Origin: Eonycteris spelaea
Lineage: Eukaryota; Chordata; Mammalia; Chiroptera; Pteropodidae
DNA: 64,000 nt
Direction: 5' to 3'
Assembly (NCBI GenBank): GCA_003508835.1
Contig: PUFA01000066.1
Coordinates: 4,154,001 to 4,218,000, forward strand
Positions 48,803 through 60,453 of the stretch are shown here, piece by piece. Position numbers and translations under genes: made by a program. Position 1 is the first letter of the stretch. The number at the start of each line of letters is the position of its first letter. The notes under the pieces were generated by a model. It made no database searches and was not told the origin of the DNA. It saw only the letters and a list, made by a program, of their open reading frames with translations.

Positions 48803-49299
48803 CCTGTGTATATTATTTACTCTAGGACTCTAATGATTTCATTGTGCACATTTAAATGCAAGATCCATCTGTAATTTTTTCTTTAATTTTTAAACTTTAA
48901 TTATTTTTTATTAAAAAATGCAATTTATTTTTTGGCGGAGTAAGTGGACACAACGCAGAACCGGGGTGAACTTTCTGTTTTCCTAGCTGATGGCCCCGAG
49001 GAGGCAAGGCATCAAATGCCTGTTTGTGGATTTAAACACAGAAACAAAACAAAACTCTTATATATTTTTTTTGTACCTTTACACAAATAATGCAAATTCA
49101 GGGATCAGACACATACTTCCATCACCCCAAATAATCATCCTTTAAAAAAATTGCAATATATTTCCCATATTTTTTTCTTAGCATATCATATAGGTTTTTG
49201 TTTTAGAAACCTGGTTTTTTTTGTTGTTTTTTTTGCCTGTCTGTTTTGTTTAACACGTGACAACGTTTATAACTGTTAACACTTAACGTTTTAACCCAG

Positions 49300-49415
49300 C
49301 TGTCCCCAAACCTGGCCAGGAAGCTGGTTTCCCCGTGGAGCTTGTTAAAAATAATGAATCAGCAACCCTAGCGGGTAGGCCCTGGGAATCTATATTTTTC
49401 ACGAGCTCTACGGAG
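49300..49415. mobile_element. MER5-type hAT remnant next to exon 2
   Basis: CTGTCCCCAAACCTGGCC ... GGAGCTTGTTAAAAATAATG ... GGGAATCTATATTTTTCACG follows the MER5 plan. It ends about 50 bp from the exon 2 splice donor. Confidence 0.7.
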
Positions 49416-49466
49416 GTGTCTGGGACATAGCCAACTTCAACCGGCTCCCCCTCCCCCCCGTCGTAC

Positions 49467-49706
49467 CTGTGATCGTCTGCGTCTCTGAGGTGATGGTTCT
49501 GGTGGTGGTCTGAGCCTGGGTGGCAGGCACTGTTTCCTCCGACACAAACTGGACGGTGCTGGGGGCCGCGCCAGACGTGCTGGTCAGATGGCAGCCACTC
49601 TGCTTGTGAGCTACAAAGGCGTCCAGGTTGTTAAACTGTTGCTTGCAGATGCCACAGATGTGGATGTCGGGAGTCAGCTCGACCAGCACTGTTGTGCCAC
49701 CTGGAA
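49467..49706 (-). CDS. ZFP64: ZFP64 exon 2
   Basis: 240 nt, acceptor TGGAG at 49707-49711, donor GTACGA at 49466. Starts PGGTTVLVELTPDIH, then a zinc-finger-like unit CGICKQQFNNLDAFVAHK ending in Cys rather than a second His (C2HC). A Thr/Gln-rich stretch follows (PSTVQFVSEETVPATQ and TTTRTITSETQTIT). The frame is clean. The Thr/Gln-rich part resembles low-complexity activation regions, but no function can be assigned from sequence alone. Confidence 0.95.
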
Positions 49707-52658
49707 CTCCATGGGACCAAGAGAAAGTCACGGATTAATTCCAAACAGCTTGACATGGTAATACAAACCAGATCCACGGTAAAAAAAAAAAAAAAAAGGG
49801 CCTGATGGCAGACATGGCCCAGTGTCCACTCCACTTCCCTCTTCCTTGCAAACAGAACCCCATTTCTCTCCCAGCAGCAACACAGCCAGATCCAAGTGTC
49901 GGCTCGCAGAGCACCTTTGTCCAGAGGGGACACTAGGAGCACTTTATGCAAGGAGATTCTTTGATGTGCAGGGCTGCCCTGCACTTCCGAGGACCAGCGG
50001 CCATCTCTTATCCCAATTAAAAAGTGGCTATACTTTCCAGTCATTATGAAAACCAACCCCTTCCCGTTTCCTAACCCTGCCTACCCCACCGCTGTAAGAA
50101 CCAGTAGTCTGAACAATCTTGGTCCCCTACATACTTGGGGACCACCCTCCCCCAGCACAATGCTAAAGGAACTTCTAGAGAAAGTTTGGCTTTCATCATG
50201 AAAAGGGAAGAGACATTCGCCTTGAATGCTGACGCGATGCCAGGGGCTTCTGCAGCCATGTTGCAACTATGAGGAAAATGTTAAGATCCCTATAGGTGCC
50301 GGTCTCTACTTCACTGATCCCCTGCAATAACCACTTCTGGACTTCTTATTAGGCTGGTATAGTTCACTTTTGTTACTTGTAGCCCAAATTTATTCCTAGC
50401 TAGTAGAAAAATTATTGCTCGATAGTAACACCACCAAGAATAAATATTGTGTTAATATTTATGAACATTATTTCTCGATAGTAATGATATCAAGAGTCAA
50501 TATTGTGTTAACATTTACAAAGCACCTACCACAGTACTTGGCACTATATAATAAAGTGCTATATAAATGTTTATTAATAAAGAAATACCACTAATTAATA
50601 AAACTCTAATATGACAACCTTAATGTTTCTTTTTAAAATTTTCTTTGCCTTATAAGGAAACTCATGTTTATAACAGAAAATCTGGAAAAAGCAGGAGGAA
50701 ATTGCTCACAATCTTTAATATATATGTACCATGAACATTATAAAATATTTTCTTCCACTCGTTTGCAATTAAAAATTGTCTTTTATAAAAACTGCTTAAG
50801 ATGACAATGTATTATAAAATTAATCTTTCCCACACAAAATATCCCATAAGCATGGCGCTACATTTCTAAAATATATTTATAAATATAATCACTGAATGAT
50901 AACACATTATTTCATGTTGTCCATGCTTCGTAATCTTTGGTTACAATAGGTTCTTTCTATCATTTCCAACTTTCCCCAAGTCTAAATAAGCCGAGAACTA
51001 CTTTGTGCATATATGGTTATCATCCACGTATCAGAATTTTCTCAACATTTATAAAATATCACGTTCAATTTCCCCAAGTCTAACTAAGGCAAGAAATCTG
51101 CGTGTGGGCATACAATGTGGTTGCCTCACAGAGAGCTGCTTGGACTGAGCATGGTAACCTGTCACCAGCCCTCTCCAGTCTCTCTCTTCCGCACCCTGTG
51201 CACTTAAGTATTTTGAAATCCATGCATGGAAGGAACACACCTTTCTCCCCTGGAACACCGCCTCCCTGTAGCCGCTGAGGTGTTCACGGGACTAAGAAGA
51301 AAACAAGGAACCTAGGGGTGCAGTGACCTGCATCGGGGACGATTTCTCAATGACCGAGCAGGACTGCAACCCAGGATGAGATGGGTAACGGTTTCTGCTT
51401 CTCAGTACGGTTAGAAGGAGCAAACCAGACGGTGCTGTACAAGAGGTCCCCATCCCCTGCATGTCTCCTGGCGGGGTTATTAGGGCGGTACCCTCTTTGA
51501 ACTTGAAAGTAGCCCCCTCGGAAAATTGGAAAATTCGGAATGACTAAATACACCTACCTCCTGCGCTTGTAGTAAGAATTAAACTGAGACCAGATAAAAA
51601 ACACTGGGCACGGTGCCTGCTCACCACCAGCAAAAAGAATTCTCCAAACCTGCGTCAGCATCAGAAAAACCTGGGGGGGGGGCGTTTAAACCTGGACACA
51701 TCAGAGTCCCACTTGAGAGCTGAGGCATAAAGGAGGTGGAAGGAAGGGGTGCTGGGGTGTGGGGGAAATCTGTGCTTTTCATACATGATGCAGGGAAAAC
51801 CAGCCAAGTTTTGGAGTCAATGTCTCCAGCACTGTTAACAGTAACAGCCAACAGGCTAAGCGCTTACTATGTGCCAGGTAGGACTGCAAGCCCTGTGTGA
51901 GGGGTACTCAAACTTTCTGTGCGTCCGAGTGGCCCAGGAAGGCCGTCGGATCCCTCTCCCGCCCATCTGCACCCTGCGCTCAGACCTGATGGGTGGGGCC
52001 CGGAGAGCGTCATTTATTTATTTATTTTTCAAAATAGCGCTCGCGCTCCGGGGAGGTTGGTTTGCGCTCAGTCCCTGGACACTTTGGGGAACAATGCACC
52101 AGCCGAAAGCAGGGACTGCTGTCCTCACCAGGAAAATATAAACGAATCCCCAAACTCAAAGACGACGACCACGGCTCCGTTGCCCATTCAAATCTCCACC
52201 TTTAATGTAGAAAAGGCTTTGCAGTGAGGCAGTAAGCCCGGCCGGCCAGACCTCGTGGGACCCTCCGATCCCCGGACTTCAAGGGTTTGGGGCCACCGAG
52301 GTATAAGTTTTCCCACCAGCGTTGCCACGGTTACCCCGAATCCCTCCCAAACTCCGCCGGCGAGGAGGCGGGGAATGTCCCGAGGGGGTGGCGATTGTCC
52401 GAACGGCATGCCCTCCCCCACCGCTCCCTGCCTAGGGGTCTTGCGAAGCTGGAGAGCGCCCCCCGCGCCTTGCGCCGAGTTGGGCGCCCCCACCCCAAAC
52501 CCACTCCGGTGCCTACTGCACGGCACGCCCGCCGCGGTCCCCGAGACAGCGGCTCCCAGCCGTCACCCCGATTTCGGGGCCCCGGGCCTGCTCACTGCGT
52601 CGCAGACGTGCCTGGGCCCGGGCCCCGGAGCGCGCACTGCGCCCGGAAAAGCACTTAC
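49707..52658 (-). other. ZFP64: ZFP64 intron 1
   Basis: Donor GTAAGT at 52658. Contains an A17 run (49781-49797), a 56-bp tandem duplication (50411-50522), AT-rich unique sequence to about 51050, a partial MER5-like stretch near 51640-51720, and the CpG island margin from about 52230. Confidence 0.85.
50411..50522 (+). repeat. Tandem duplication, two 56-bp units
   Basis: ATTATTGCTCGATAGTAACA at 50411 is repeated as ATTATTTCTCGATAGTAATG at 50467. Both continue with ATATTGTGTTAA and a TTTA stretch. The units are about 80% identical. Confidence 0.9.
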
Positions 52659-53300
52659 TTTGCACCGAGCCCGGGAAGGTCTCGCCCTCGCTGCTCGCGT
52701 TCATGGCCGCAGGCTGGGGGGACCCCGGCCGGCCGGAGTGCCAGGGTGCGGGGGTGCTGGTCTACATGGTGCAAGGACTTTTCCTTTTATTTTTCCACAC
52801 CCCCCCAGCCTTCCTTCTCCCAACTCTGCTCGCAGGGAGGACGGATGTAAAGCAAGCTCCACTTCCGCTGCCTAGAGGGCGCTGGCCGGCCCGGCCGCAC
52901 AGCCTCGCTTTGCATCAGCGGCTCCCGGGGGAAGCTGCGGGCCAATCCCGATGCCCGGGCCCCGCGGCCCGGGACTCGCGCAATCCCCGGGGACCTGGAA
53001 GGCGCACACGCGTCCCAGAGAGCAGGGCGACCGCGGGCGGCGAGGGATGCCCCCCCTCCTCCCGCCGCCCGCACCCCTAAGTTCTTGGCCGACGCGTTTG
53101 GCCTCCCCGCCTCTGGTTCCTTTGCACCTGCCACCCTGGACGTCTGGGTCCCGAAGGCGGCCAGGCAACCTGATGGTCGCTGGTGGATTTTGCAGAGAGG
53201 ACCGCGCCGCGCCGCAGTTGGTGGGTGGGGGCGGGGTGGGCACTCAGGGTGCGGTGGGCTTGGGAGAAACCCCCGCTGAGCGTCAGCGCCCAGCAAATCA
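52230..53300 (-). promoter_or_regulatory. ZFP64: ZFP64 promoter CpG island
   Basis: About 1 kb of GC- and CpG-rich sequence centred on ZFP64 exon 1, with intervals such as GCCCCGCGGCCCGGGACTCG. There is no TATA box, and ETS-like CTTCCG lies near 52862. Such islands often drive divergent transcription. Several long open frames here are composition artefacts. Confidence 0.8.
52659..52704 (-). CDS. ZFP64: ZFP64 exon 1, coding part
   Basis: ATG at 52704-52702 in a GCGGCC context, 15 codons reading MNASSEGETFPGSVQ plus one base, then donor GTAAGT. Joining to exon 2 gives VQ-I-PGG, as in human. This start is chosen because the N-terminus is conserved and lies in the CpG island. No functional domain is in this exon. 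Confidence 0.95.
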
Positions 53301-56300
53301 GCCAGAACGCTGGGCGGATCTCCCCGCCTACCTAGTGAAATAAAGAGGACCGTGATCACGTGGATAATAAGAGTGACAACTGGAGCTGAACGCTGAAGGT
53401 CCCTGGCTCCAGGGGTTTCCCAACTTAACTGCGCACAAAGTCACCTGGATCGCTAGAGCGCAGAATGCTGCCACCTCCCCTATCGCCCCCTAGAGTTTCT
53501 TTCTGATTCAGAAGATCTGGGGCGAGGCCCGAGAACCAGCATTTCTAAGTTCCCAGGTGAAGTCCCAGATATTGGTCGACCCTGCCCTCCCTGATGCGTC
53601 CCCACTCCCCCCTTCCCCGGATCTCATGACCCCAAGGTCTCTCCATCCTCAAGGCCTTTGCATTTATTTACTGCCTCTTCTGTATCCACCTGCCAACCTC
53701 CCTAACGACTTCCCAGAGATTCCAATTCACATTCTTAGCTTGCGCATTCTACTATTGTCGTCTCCTCCCCACGCCCAGCCATGCCTCGTCTCTCTCCCAT
53801 CTGCTTTATTTTCCTTCTTAGAACTTATTACATCTAACATTATCTATTTATGCAGAGGAATAATAATTTACTTGTGTATGACTTGTTTCCCCTTCCCCTT
53901 ACATTCAGTAAGTCCTCAGGTAAGTGGAGTTTTTTAAAAAATCGCTTTGCTTCACTGCTATATCTACCCCCAGTAACTTAGCCACGTGCCTGGCACATAG
54001 CCGGCTCTACATAAATATGGCTTGTATAACGGAGTAACTATCCCTGTTGCTTCCTTTAAGGGTTTGCTCGTTTCTCCGGTGACTATTTGTTTCTAAGCAT
54101 TTGCAATATGCCAGGCACTGTGCTAGACCCTGGAGGTACAAAGGTGAGCCAAACCATGAGAGCACTTCACTAGAGGCTAGCGATGCAGTGAACACTGATC
54201 GAACCAGCGGTGGAACTTCCCGATGGTGGTAAGGTCTCAGAAGACGTGAAGCAAGGATGTGATCGTGGCCGCAGGCATGGTCAAGGAAGGCCTCTCTGAG
54301 CATAATATTTGGATGCACAGGGGGCATTTCTGGCCTGAGGAACTGGCAGGAGCAAGAACCCAGAGGCAGGAATGAGCAGGTGCCCCTGCTCCTCCTGCTT
54401 TGCTCGGGCCAGCTGCACCTGCCTCCTTGTTGCTGCTCAAAGGTGCCCAGCTCTTCGGCCCCTGGGCTCTGCATCTGCTCTTCCCTCTGCCAGGTTATCT
54501 TCCCCTGGCTTATTTCTGTCACCCAGGAGCCTTTTCCTGTCTCTTATTTAAAGCACTTACCCCTCCTGGTCCTCTCTACTACCTCACTTTCATTAAACCT
54601 ATCCCTGGCTAACCTGATCCAGGAAGGCACTGCAGCTTAGGGCAATATTTGTGTTTAATGCTTATAAATGTTTACATGTGCACATACCTGGGTGATCCCT
54701 ACCTGATCAAGACCCAGAACATTTCCATCCTGGTGTCCCTTCCCTGTTAATGCCACTCCAGTTACCCGAACTATGTGTGTGTGTGTATGTTGTATTCATA
54801 TATTTCATAAAAACGTGATTATAACTTACATGCTACTTTAAATCTTTTTTGGTACATGTTATGATCATGCTCCCTGAGAGCGGACCACCCAGAGGTAATC
54901 AGTATTTACATCTTTATGTACCGAATGTCTTTCTAGGCTTTTTTTTTTCTGCATAGAAATATAATAGGATGAACCATATGAGCTGCTGATATTGTCTATT
55001 TTTTACTTATAAATGTTAATTTCATATGGTTCAAATCAGTACGCAGTCACCATATAATATTACACTCCTGGTAGAGGTCGCTGTTTGTGTACCTAACATG
55101 GTTGTCTCAGATTTCCTTAGTTAGAATTTCTGATTTGCAGCTGAGCCCGTGGCTCCCTGGGAAAAGATTTTCCCTGACTTCCTTTACAAGCAGACATGGC
55201 TATATGACTAAAGTCTGTCAGTGTCAATGTAATGTCGTGATGTAGCTTCTGGGAAATCTGAAAATGACAATCGACATATGCCATTTGCCCTTTGTTTTTC
55301 ACTCCCTGCCATCAGTGCCTGGAATGAGGATGTGATGGCTGGACCTCTCACTGCTATTTTGGACTGTGAGAACGAGGCTGTACTCGAGGTATGCTGGGGT
55401 GGTGAGCTGGACGTAGCCCAGGTGACTAACTCCTTTATGGAGGTGTCAACTGGACTGCCTACGTCCGAGCTCCATCGGCACAAGAAATGCACTTGTGTGT
55501 GTGTATAAAGATGTGTGTGGGGAGGGGTTTCTTTCACTTGCAGCTGAATCAAATCCCAATTAACTGCAATACTATACATACTGTGTCATAATTGGCTTTG
55601 ATGTTGAAGTCTTCACAGTCGAGCTGGTGCAGCAGAATCACCTGGGAAGTCGTTACGTGTGCAGACGCCCCAGCCTCGTTTGTGAAGACGGCCACAGAGA
55701 GACGGGTGTGAAGCCCGGGCTTTCGGACATTTGACAAGCTCGCTGGTGGTTTCTGATGCACTTGGTGCCTGCAAACCTCTGCTCCCCCCTCTTAGTTTTA
55801 ACGGTTGCATAATATTTCATTATAGGTTTGCATCATAATTGGATATGCTACTGAATGTTTTTACTAATTTTTTTTTTTTAGTTATAAGCAATATACTGAA
55901 GTAGCTTTTTAATTGGCCGGCGTGAACACATTGTCTCCACGCCAGCCATCCTGAACAGAACGGCCAAAATAACTTGTTTCAGAACTATTTAGAAGGGCTT
56001 TTTCTTTTTCCCTTTTCATATCATTTTCTCAATATGGCTTCCTTCCAGATGAATTTCTCAGTAAGAATTACATTTCTCAAAATGTTAACAGCCTTTGTTT
56101 GACTAGAACGCCTATGGTTTCTTCTGTTCTTAAATTTTTGACCACTTCTCATTTAAAAGATAAAATGTAATTTAGAAATGGCAAACTTCCTGTGGGGTAT
56201 AGACCTATTATTGTCAATCCTATTTCATGTTCGGACCTAGAATCTAAAATAAGTTGGAATTTGTTGCCAATGCTTAAAAGATGATAGATGTCTCATAAAA

Positions 56301-57357
56301 ATTTGGATTTATAGCTTTTTTTAGAAAATGAAAAATCTGGTTAATCTGGGCTTGGATTCATGTGGTAGCCCTTGGCTAGGTCAGAGAAGCTGCCTCTTTG
56401 TGCGAAGGCTGACCTCGGCAGTGTACCCCGAACCCCACTCCTCCCTGTCACTTCTGGGCATCGGTTTCCTTGTGCTGCATGTATTTGAATTTATCCAAAA
56501 TTTCCAATATGTTCCCAGTTGAAAAAGGGATTTATCCTTCCCTATGGTTTCAATATTTCTTTTGACTAAAAATCTCTAGCAAGGAATCACCCACATCACC
56601 TGGACTATGTCATTTAACCCTCTGAGCAACAGAAAGGTGGGCACTATTATCGCTATTTTGTAGGTATAGAAACTGAGTCTCGCAAAGGTAAAATAAATTT
56701 CCTTCAATCAAAAGGCCAATCGAGGATGATCTCAGAATCTTTGAAGGCAAGTAACAGAAACTGTGGAAGGACAGAGATTTACACAGTGTTTCAAAATCGA
56801 TCTATTAGAATTATTTCCTTGCTTAAGTAATTTCTGAAAGGAGACTTCCAGACACTTCCTGAAATGATTGAGAGAATACACACGTTTTTATTCTTGTAAT
56901 ATCAATCATAAGAATAACAAGGTCATAATCGCTGGATTGTCATAAGTTTTGCAAGCAAGATATCCTTCTCTCAACAAAATAGCTCATAATTTCAAGTGAC
57001 CAAAGTTTGCTCTACAGTGAACATTCTAACAAATGTAGTTTCCTAGAGCAATAATGCAAAGTGCACCAAAGTGAAAGTTCTCAGGGCAGGTACTTTCGCT
57101 TATTTTCTCCCTTGTTGTACACTGGCATCTCTAACAGCGTCTGGTATATAAAAAGTGATGGATGGATGGATGGATGGATGGATGGATGGATGGATGGATA
57201 GTAGTATCAAGTTTCCTTTGGAAGATAACTGTTAAAGCAAACTTTGACTGTTACAGATAAGTATCTTCCCCTTTTTAGTAAACATACAGACGAAAGTATG
57301 CTATGATGACAAACCCAGAAAAACTTACGGATTCCATTTAAATTGTGTGATAACGTG
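53301..57357. other. Upstream of ZFP64: MER5, L2 and LTR-like repeats
   Basis: 53405-53565 is MER5-type (TCACCTGGATCGC ... GAACCAGCATTTCTAAG). 53580-54030 is L2-like (CATTTATTTACTGCCTCTTC, CACGTGCCTGGCACATAG). 54085-54370 is an ancient repeat with GCCAGGCACTGTGCTAG. 55118-55470 is LTR-like (GTGCCTGGAATGAGGATGTG). 56600-56700 is MIR/L2-like. 57157-57199 is a GATG microsatellite. No gene is seen. Confidence 0.55.
57157..57199. repeat. (GATG)n microsatellite
   Basis: About eleven perfect tetranucleotide units. Confidence 0.95.
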
Positions 57358-57365
57358 TATGCAAA

Positions 57366-57494
57366 TAAATATATATTTTCTAACACCTACAGCACCTGGT
57401 CGTCCTAGGTGGTCTCCCATCTAAATACTAACCAGGCCCAACCCTGCTTAGCTTCCAAGATCAAGCCCATTCACAGCGGCATGGTTATAGACTA
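57366..57494 (-). mobile_element. 5S rRNA-derived SINE, copy 3, with target-site duplication
   Basis: Reverse-complementary to 5S rRNA: CCTACAGCACCTGGTCGTCC, GGTCTCCCATCTAAATACTA, CCAACCCTGCTTAGCTTCC, GGCATGGTTATAGAC. A-rich tail on the minus strand (plus AATAAATATATATTTTC). The direct repeat TATGCAAA flanks it at 57358-57365 and 57495-57502. Confidence 0.92.
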
Positions 57495-57502
57495 TATGCA
57501 AA

Positions 57503-58906
57503 CATTTTTAAGCCTTCCTTATTTTTCTAGACAAAGGCTTACACGGGTGGCTAACTGGGGTTTTGCAATCTCAAAAGCACTTGTGTCAGCAGCCGCTCTA
57601 CTCAAAGTTCTCAAAAGTACTACAGAAAATTGTGGCCCGGGGTTTCCACTATAAATGTAACTGCAGTTGGTGGAAAGGCCCTTAGTCTGTTCCTGTCCGA
57701 TCTGTTCCTTGCCTCCCATGCTCAGCCTGCACGTCAGGGCTGCTGCCCCCATCACCACTCTGTTTTCCGCCTTCTGGGGGCTTCTAGCTTCCGGTCGGGT
57801 TTGCCTAATGGGTGGAAACAGAAGCCAGACGATTTCTTCCCCTTCCTCCCTATATTGGTGGCATCTCTTTTATGGCTCCACATCCCAGTTGGGTGCACTG
57901 TGGCCTCACCTTCTGCCATATGGCTCTGGTTCCTTGTCTCTGAAAACATCATCTACTTCCTTTGTTCCCAGCTTCCTCCCTGGGGAGAAGGGGCCAGAGG
58001 CTTCCAGCTGTTATTAACCTCTAGGTTGCCTAACCATTCCCATTTGGCTTCTCAGCTCTTTCATCACCTGCACACCAATTCTCTGCATTAAATTTACTCA
58101 AATCCTTAGTGGTGTTTCTCCATTTCTGGTTGGGCCCTGACTGACATAGCTGGGATTAAGGTTTGTGGGGCTTATGATTTTATTCCTGCTTTTCTGGATA
58201 CTGCAGGTGATTCTTAACTGGAAGGTGCCTTAGAGTCTCCCAGGGAACCTGCTGAGAACACCCATGCTCAGGCACCACCCAGCCGCACTGAAACAGAATC
58301 TCGGCAGGGCGTGTGGTCCAGGCACGCAGCGTGGAGACACACCTTGGGTGATTCTAGCGAACTCTCTGACATCATCGTCGAAACCTATTCCAAAATCTTA
58401 GAAAGGAACCAGGGGGAAATTTATTCCAAAATTGATTTACTAACAATATTTAACAACTGCCTGCAATCCTTACATAAACATAGATGTCAAAGAAGAAACA
58501 CTTAACAGTCAAAGTAAGTGCTAAAACCTTCTGTAATCGGAGGTGATCAAGACTCAGCCTGTGGGGTATTAACTGGTGATTACACAACCAATTACTTGAT
58601 GAGAGTTGGCTTTGAGTCGTGCCTGGCACCTCACTGCGGGTGGCACACCTGCATTTTAATAGTACGTTCACCCAGACAGATTCATACGGGCAGGCATACA
58701 CACGCCTGATCTCTTTTCGCTCTTTTATGTAGTTAGTGCGCAAACATGAAAACAGTCTTAAAAAAGGGTGTGTGGTGAAAAGTGGGTGGCACTTCAACCT
58801 CCCCTATCCCCCTCAGTTTCCTTCCCAGGAAACAATGATCATCACCATGTTCTTGTCCATTTTCCCCCCAAATTACATTATAATGCAAACAACATTCTAC
58901 ACACTG

Positions 58907-58950
<44 letters not shown>

Positions 58951-59320
58951 CATAACAATGTATCTTGGAAAATATTGCTTATAAGTACATCTAGATTTGC
59001 CTCATTGCTTTTGGAAGAGTTCAGTTTTCCACCGTATATGCTAAAATTTACTTAAATAATCCCTGTTAATGGACATTTAATTTGCTTTTATTTTATTTTT
59101 TGTTATTACAACACCACAACAAATATCTATGTCTACATCTGTATCTATATCTGTACATGAGAGAATATATCTGTGGAATAATTTCCTAAAATAGAATTAC
59201 TAGGTCAAAGAGTATGTGCATTTAAAACCTTGAAGTACTCCAAGGGGTTGTACCACTTAGAACTCCTGCCAATAACTTGTAAGAACACCTAGTTGGCAAC
59301 AAGAAATCACATAAGAAAAC
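57503..59320. other. Intergenic sequence with LTR-like and MER5-type remnants
   Basis: 57680-58150 resembles an LTR-type repeat that I cannot name (TTCTCTGCATTAAATTTACTC, GGTTGGGCCCTGACTGACAT). 58205-58360 is MER5-type. 58911-58952 is a TG/CG run. No exon or RNA gene is seen. Confidence 0.45.
58911..58952. repeat. (TG)n(CG)n alternating purine-pyrimidine tract
   Basis: About 17 TG units followed by four CG units. Such tracts can adopt Z-DNA. Confidence 0.95.
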
Positions 59321-59329
59321 AGAGATATT

Positions 59330-60453
59330 GAGCTCACAGACCTTGGACTTAGAGAGTATTTCAAAGGCAAGGGAAGTAAAAGTAAAAATAAATGCATGGG
59401 ACTATGTCAAACTAAAAAGCTTCTGGGCATCAAAAGAAACCATCAACAAGGCAAAGAGGGAACCACCCAAATAGAATATATTTGCAAACGATACCTCTGA
59501 TAAGGGCCTAATATCCAAAACATATAAAGAACTCATACAACTCAACAAAAAGCAAACAATCCAATTAAAAAATGGGCAGAGGACTTGAACAGACACCTGT
59601 CCTAAGAAGATATACAAATGACCAACAGACACATGAAAAGATGCTCAACTTCACTAACTATTAGGGAAATGCACAATGAGATACCACCTCATACCTGTTA
59701 GAATGGTCATCAATAGGACAAGTGTTGGAGAGGTCGTGGGGAGAAAAGAGCCCTCGTATCCTGCTGGTGGGACTGCAAATTGGTACAATCATTATGCAAA
59801 ACAGTATGGAGGATCTTTTAAAATCTAAAAATTGAATTACCATATGATCCAGCAATCCCCCTCTGGCTATTAACCTCCAAAAACCTGAAAACGTTTATCC
59901 ACAAAGATATATGCACCCTGATGTTCATGGCAGCATTATTCACAGTGGCCAGGACATGGAAGCAACCGAAGTGTCCTGCGGTAGATGATTGGCTAAAGAA
60001 GCTGTGGTACATGTATACAATGGAATATTACTCAGCCATAAGAGATGAAATACTGCCATTGGTGCCACAGGGATGTATATTGAGATAATCATGCTAAGCG
60101 AAATAAGTCAGACAGAAAAAGTTGAAAATCATGTGATTTCACTCATATGTGGGATATAAAACTGAAAGCAACAAATATGATAAAAAAAACCCCAGAGGAT
60201 CATGGACACGAACTATGGATTAGTGGTTACCAGAGGGGAGGGACGAGGTAGCTCGGGGTGAAAAGGGTCAAATATTTGGTGACAGAAGGAAATTTAACTT
60301 TGGTTGGTGAACACACAGTGCAATACATATTCGACATACTGTTGAATTGTGCACTTGAAACGTATTTGATTTTATTCATCAATATCACCTTGATAATTTT
60401 TAATTAAAAAAATTAAAAAATAAAGTGTATTCAAACCAAAAAAAAAAAAAAAA
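59330..60453 (+). mobile_element. L1 LINE, 5'-truncated, with A-tail
   Basis: Sense-strand L1 3' end: AAAAAATGGGCAGAGGACTTG, GGTGGGACTGCAAATTGGTAC, CCATATGATCCAGCAATCCC, CAATGGAATATTACTCAGCC, then 3' UTR and an A-run at 60437-60453. Stops and gaps in ORF2 show it is dead. It aligns with the same L1 interval as the copy at 14455-16165. Confidence 0.93.

Larger units (their letters stand above)
38444..49466 (-). other. ZFP64: ZFP64 intron 2
   Basis: The longest intron, with donor GTACGA at 49466. Contents: an LTR-like piece with GAGTGAGGATGTGATGCC (38590-38800), MER5-type remnants (about 40010-40165, 42210-42300, 42730-42860, 46165-46315, 49300-49415), MIRs (40640-40790, 41540-41640, 43485-43690), an L2-like stretch (41655-41800), the CpG-rich inverted repeat (43904-44057 and 45462-45613), and a TG run (48773-48802). 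38950-39850 and 46850-48750 have no recognised element. Long open frames around 43.6-46.4 kb are GC-driven and match nothing that I know. Confidence 0.8.
27323..52704 (-). other. ZFP64: ZFP64 gene (zinc finger protein 64), complete coding span, six coding exons
   Basis: ZFP64 is a nuclear C2H2 zinc-finger transcription regulator with about eleven fingers. It activates the KMT2A/MLL promoter and acts in Notch and NF-kB-linked transcription. The start MNASSEGE, the exon order and the C-terminal PADSIPD all match mammalian ZFP64. The six exons join in phase 1 throughout and total 2034 nt including the stop. The human 681-residue isoform needs 2046, and the deficit of 12 nt is fully explained by small indels in exons 5 and 6. 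Exons 1-4 are clean. The gene lies head-to-tail upstream of SALL4, as in human and mouse. A second set of terminal finger exons known in human (the longer isoform group) is not visible between this gene and SALL4. Confidence 0.95.

Noticed and set aside
52851..52880. CTCF site near AGAGGGCGCTGG upstream of ZFP64
   Set aside because: Only the 3' half of the consensus matches; the conserved 5' CCA part is absent, so no call is made.
52255..53359. Several 120-200-codon frames on both strands around ZFP64 exon 1
   Set aside because: They lie in the CpG island, overlap in many frames and resemble no protein; stop codons are simply rare in GC-rich DNA.
58911..58952. CRISPR-like or satellite array
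   Set aside because: The repeats are simple dinucleotides without spacers; no CRISPR array occurs in the window.
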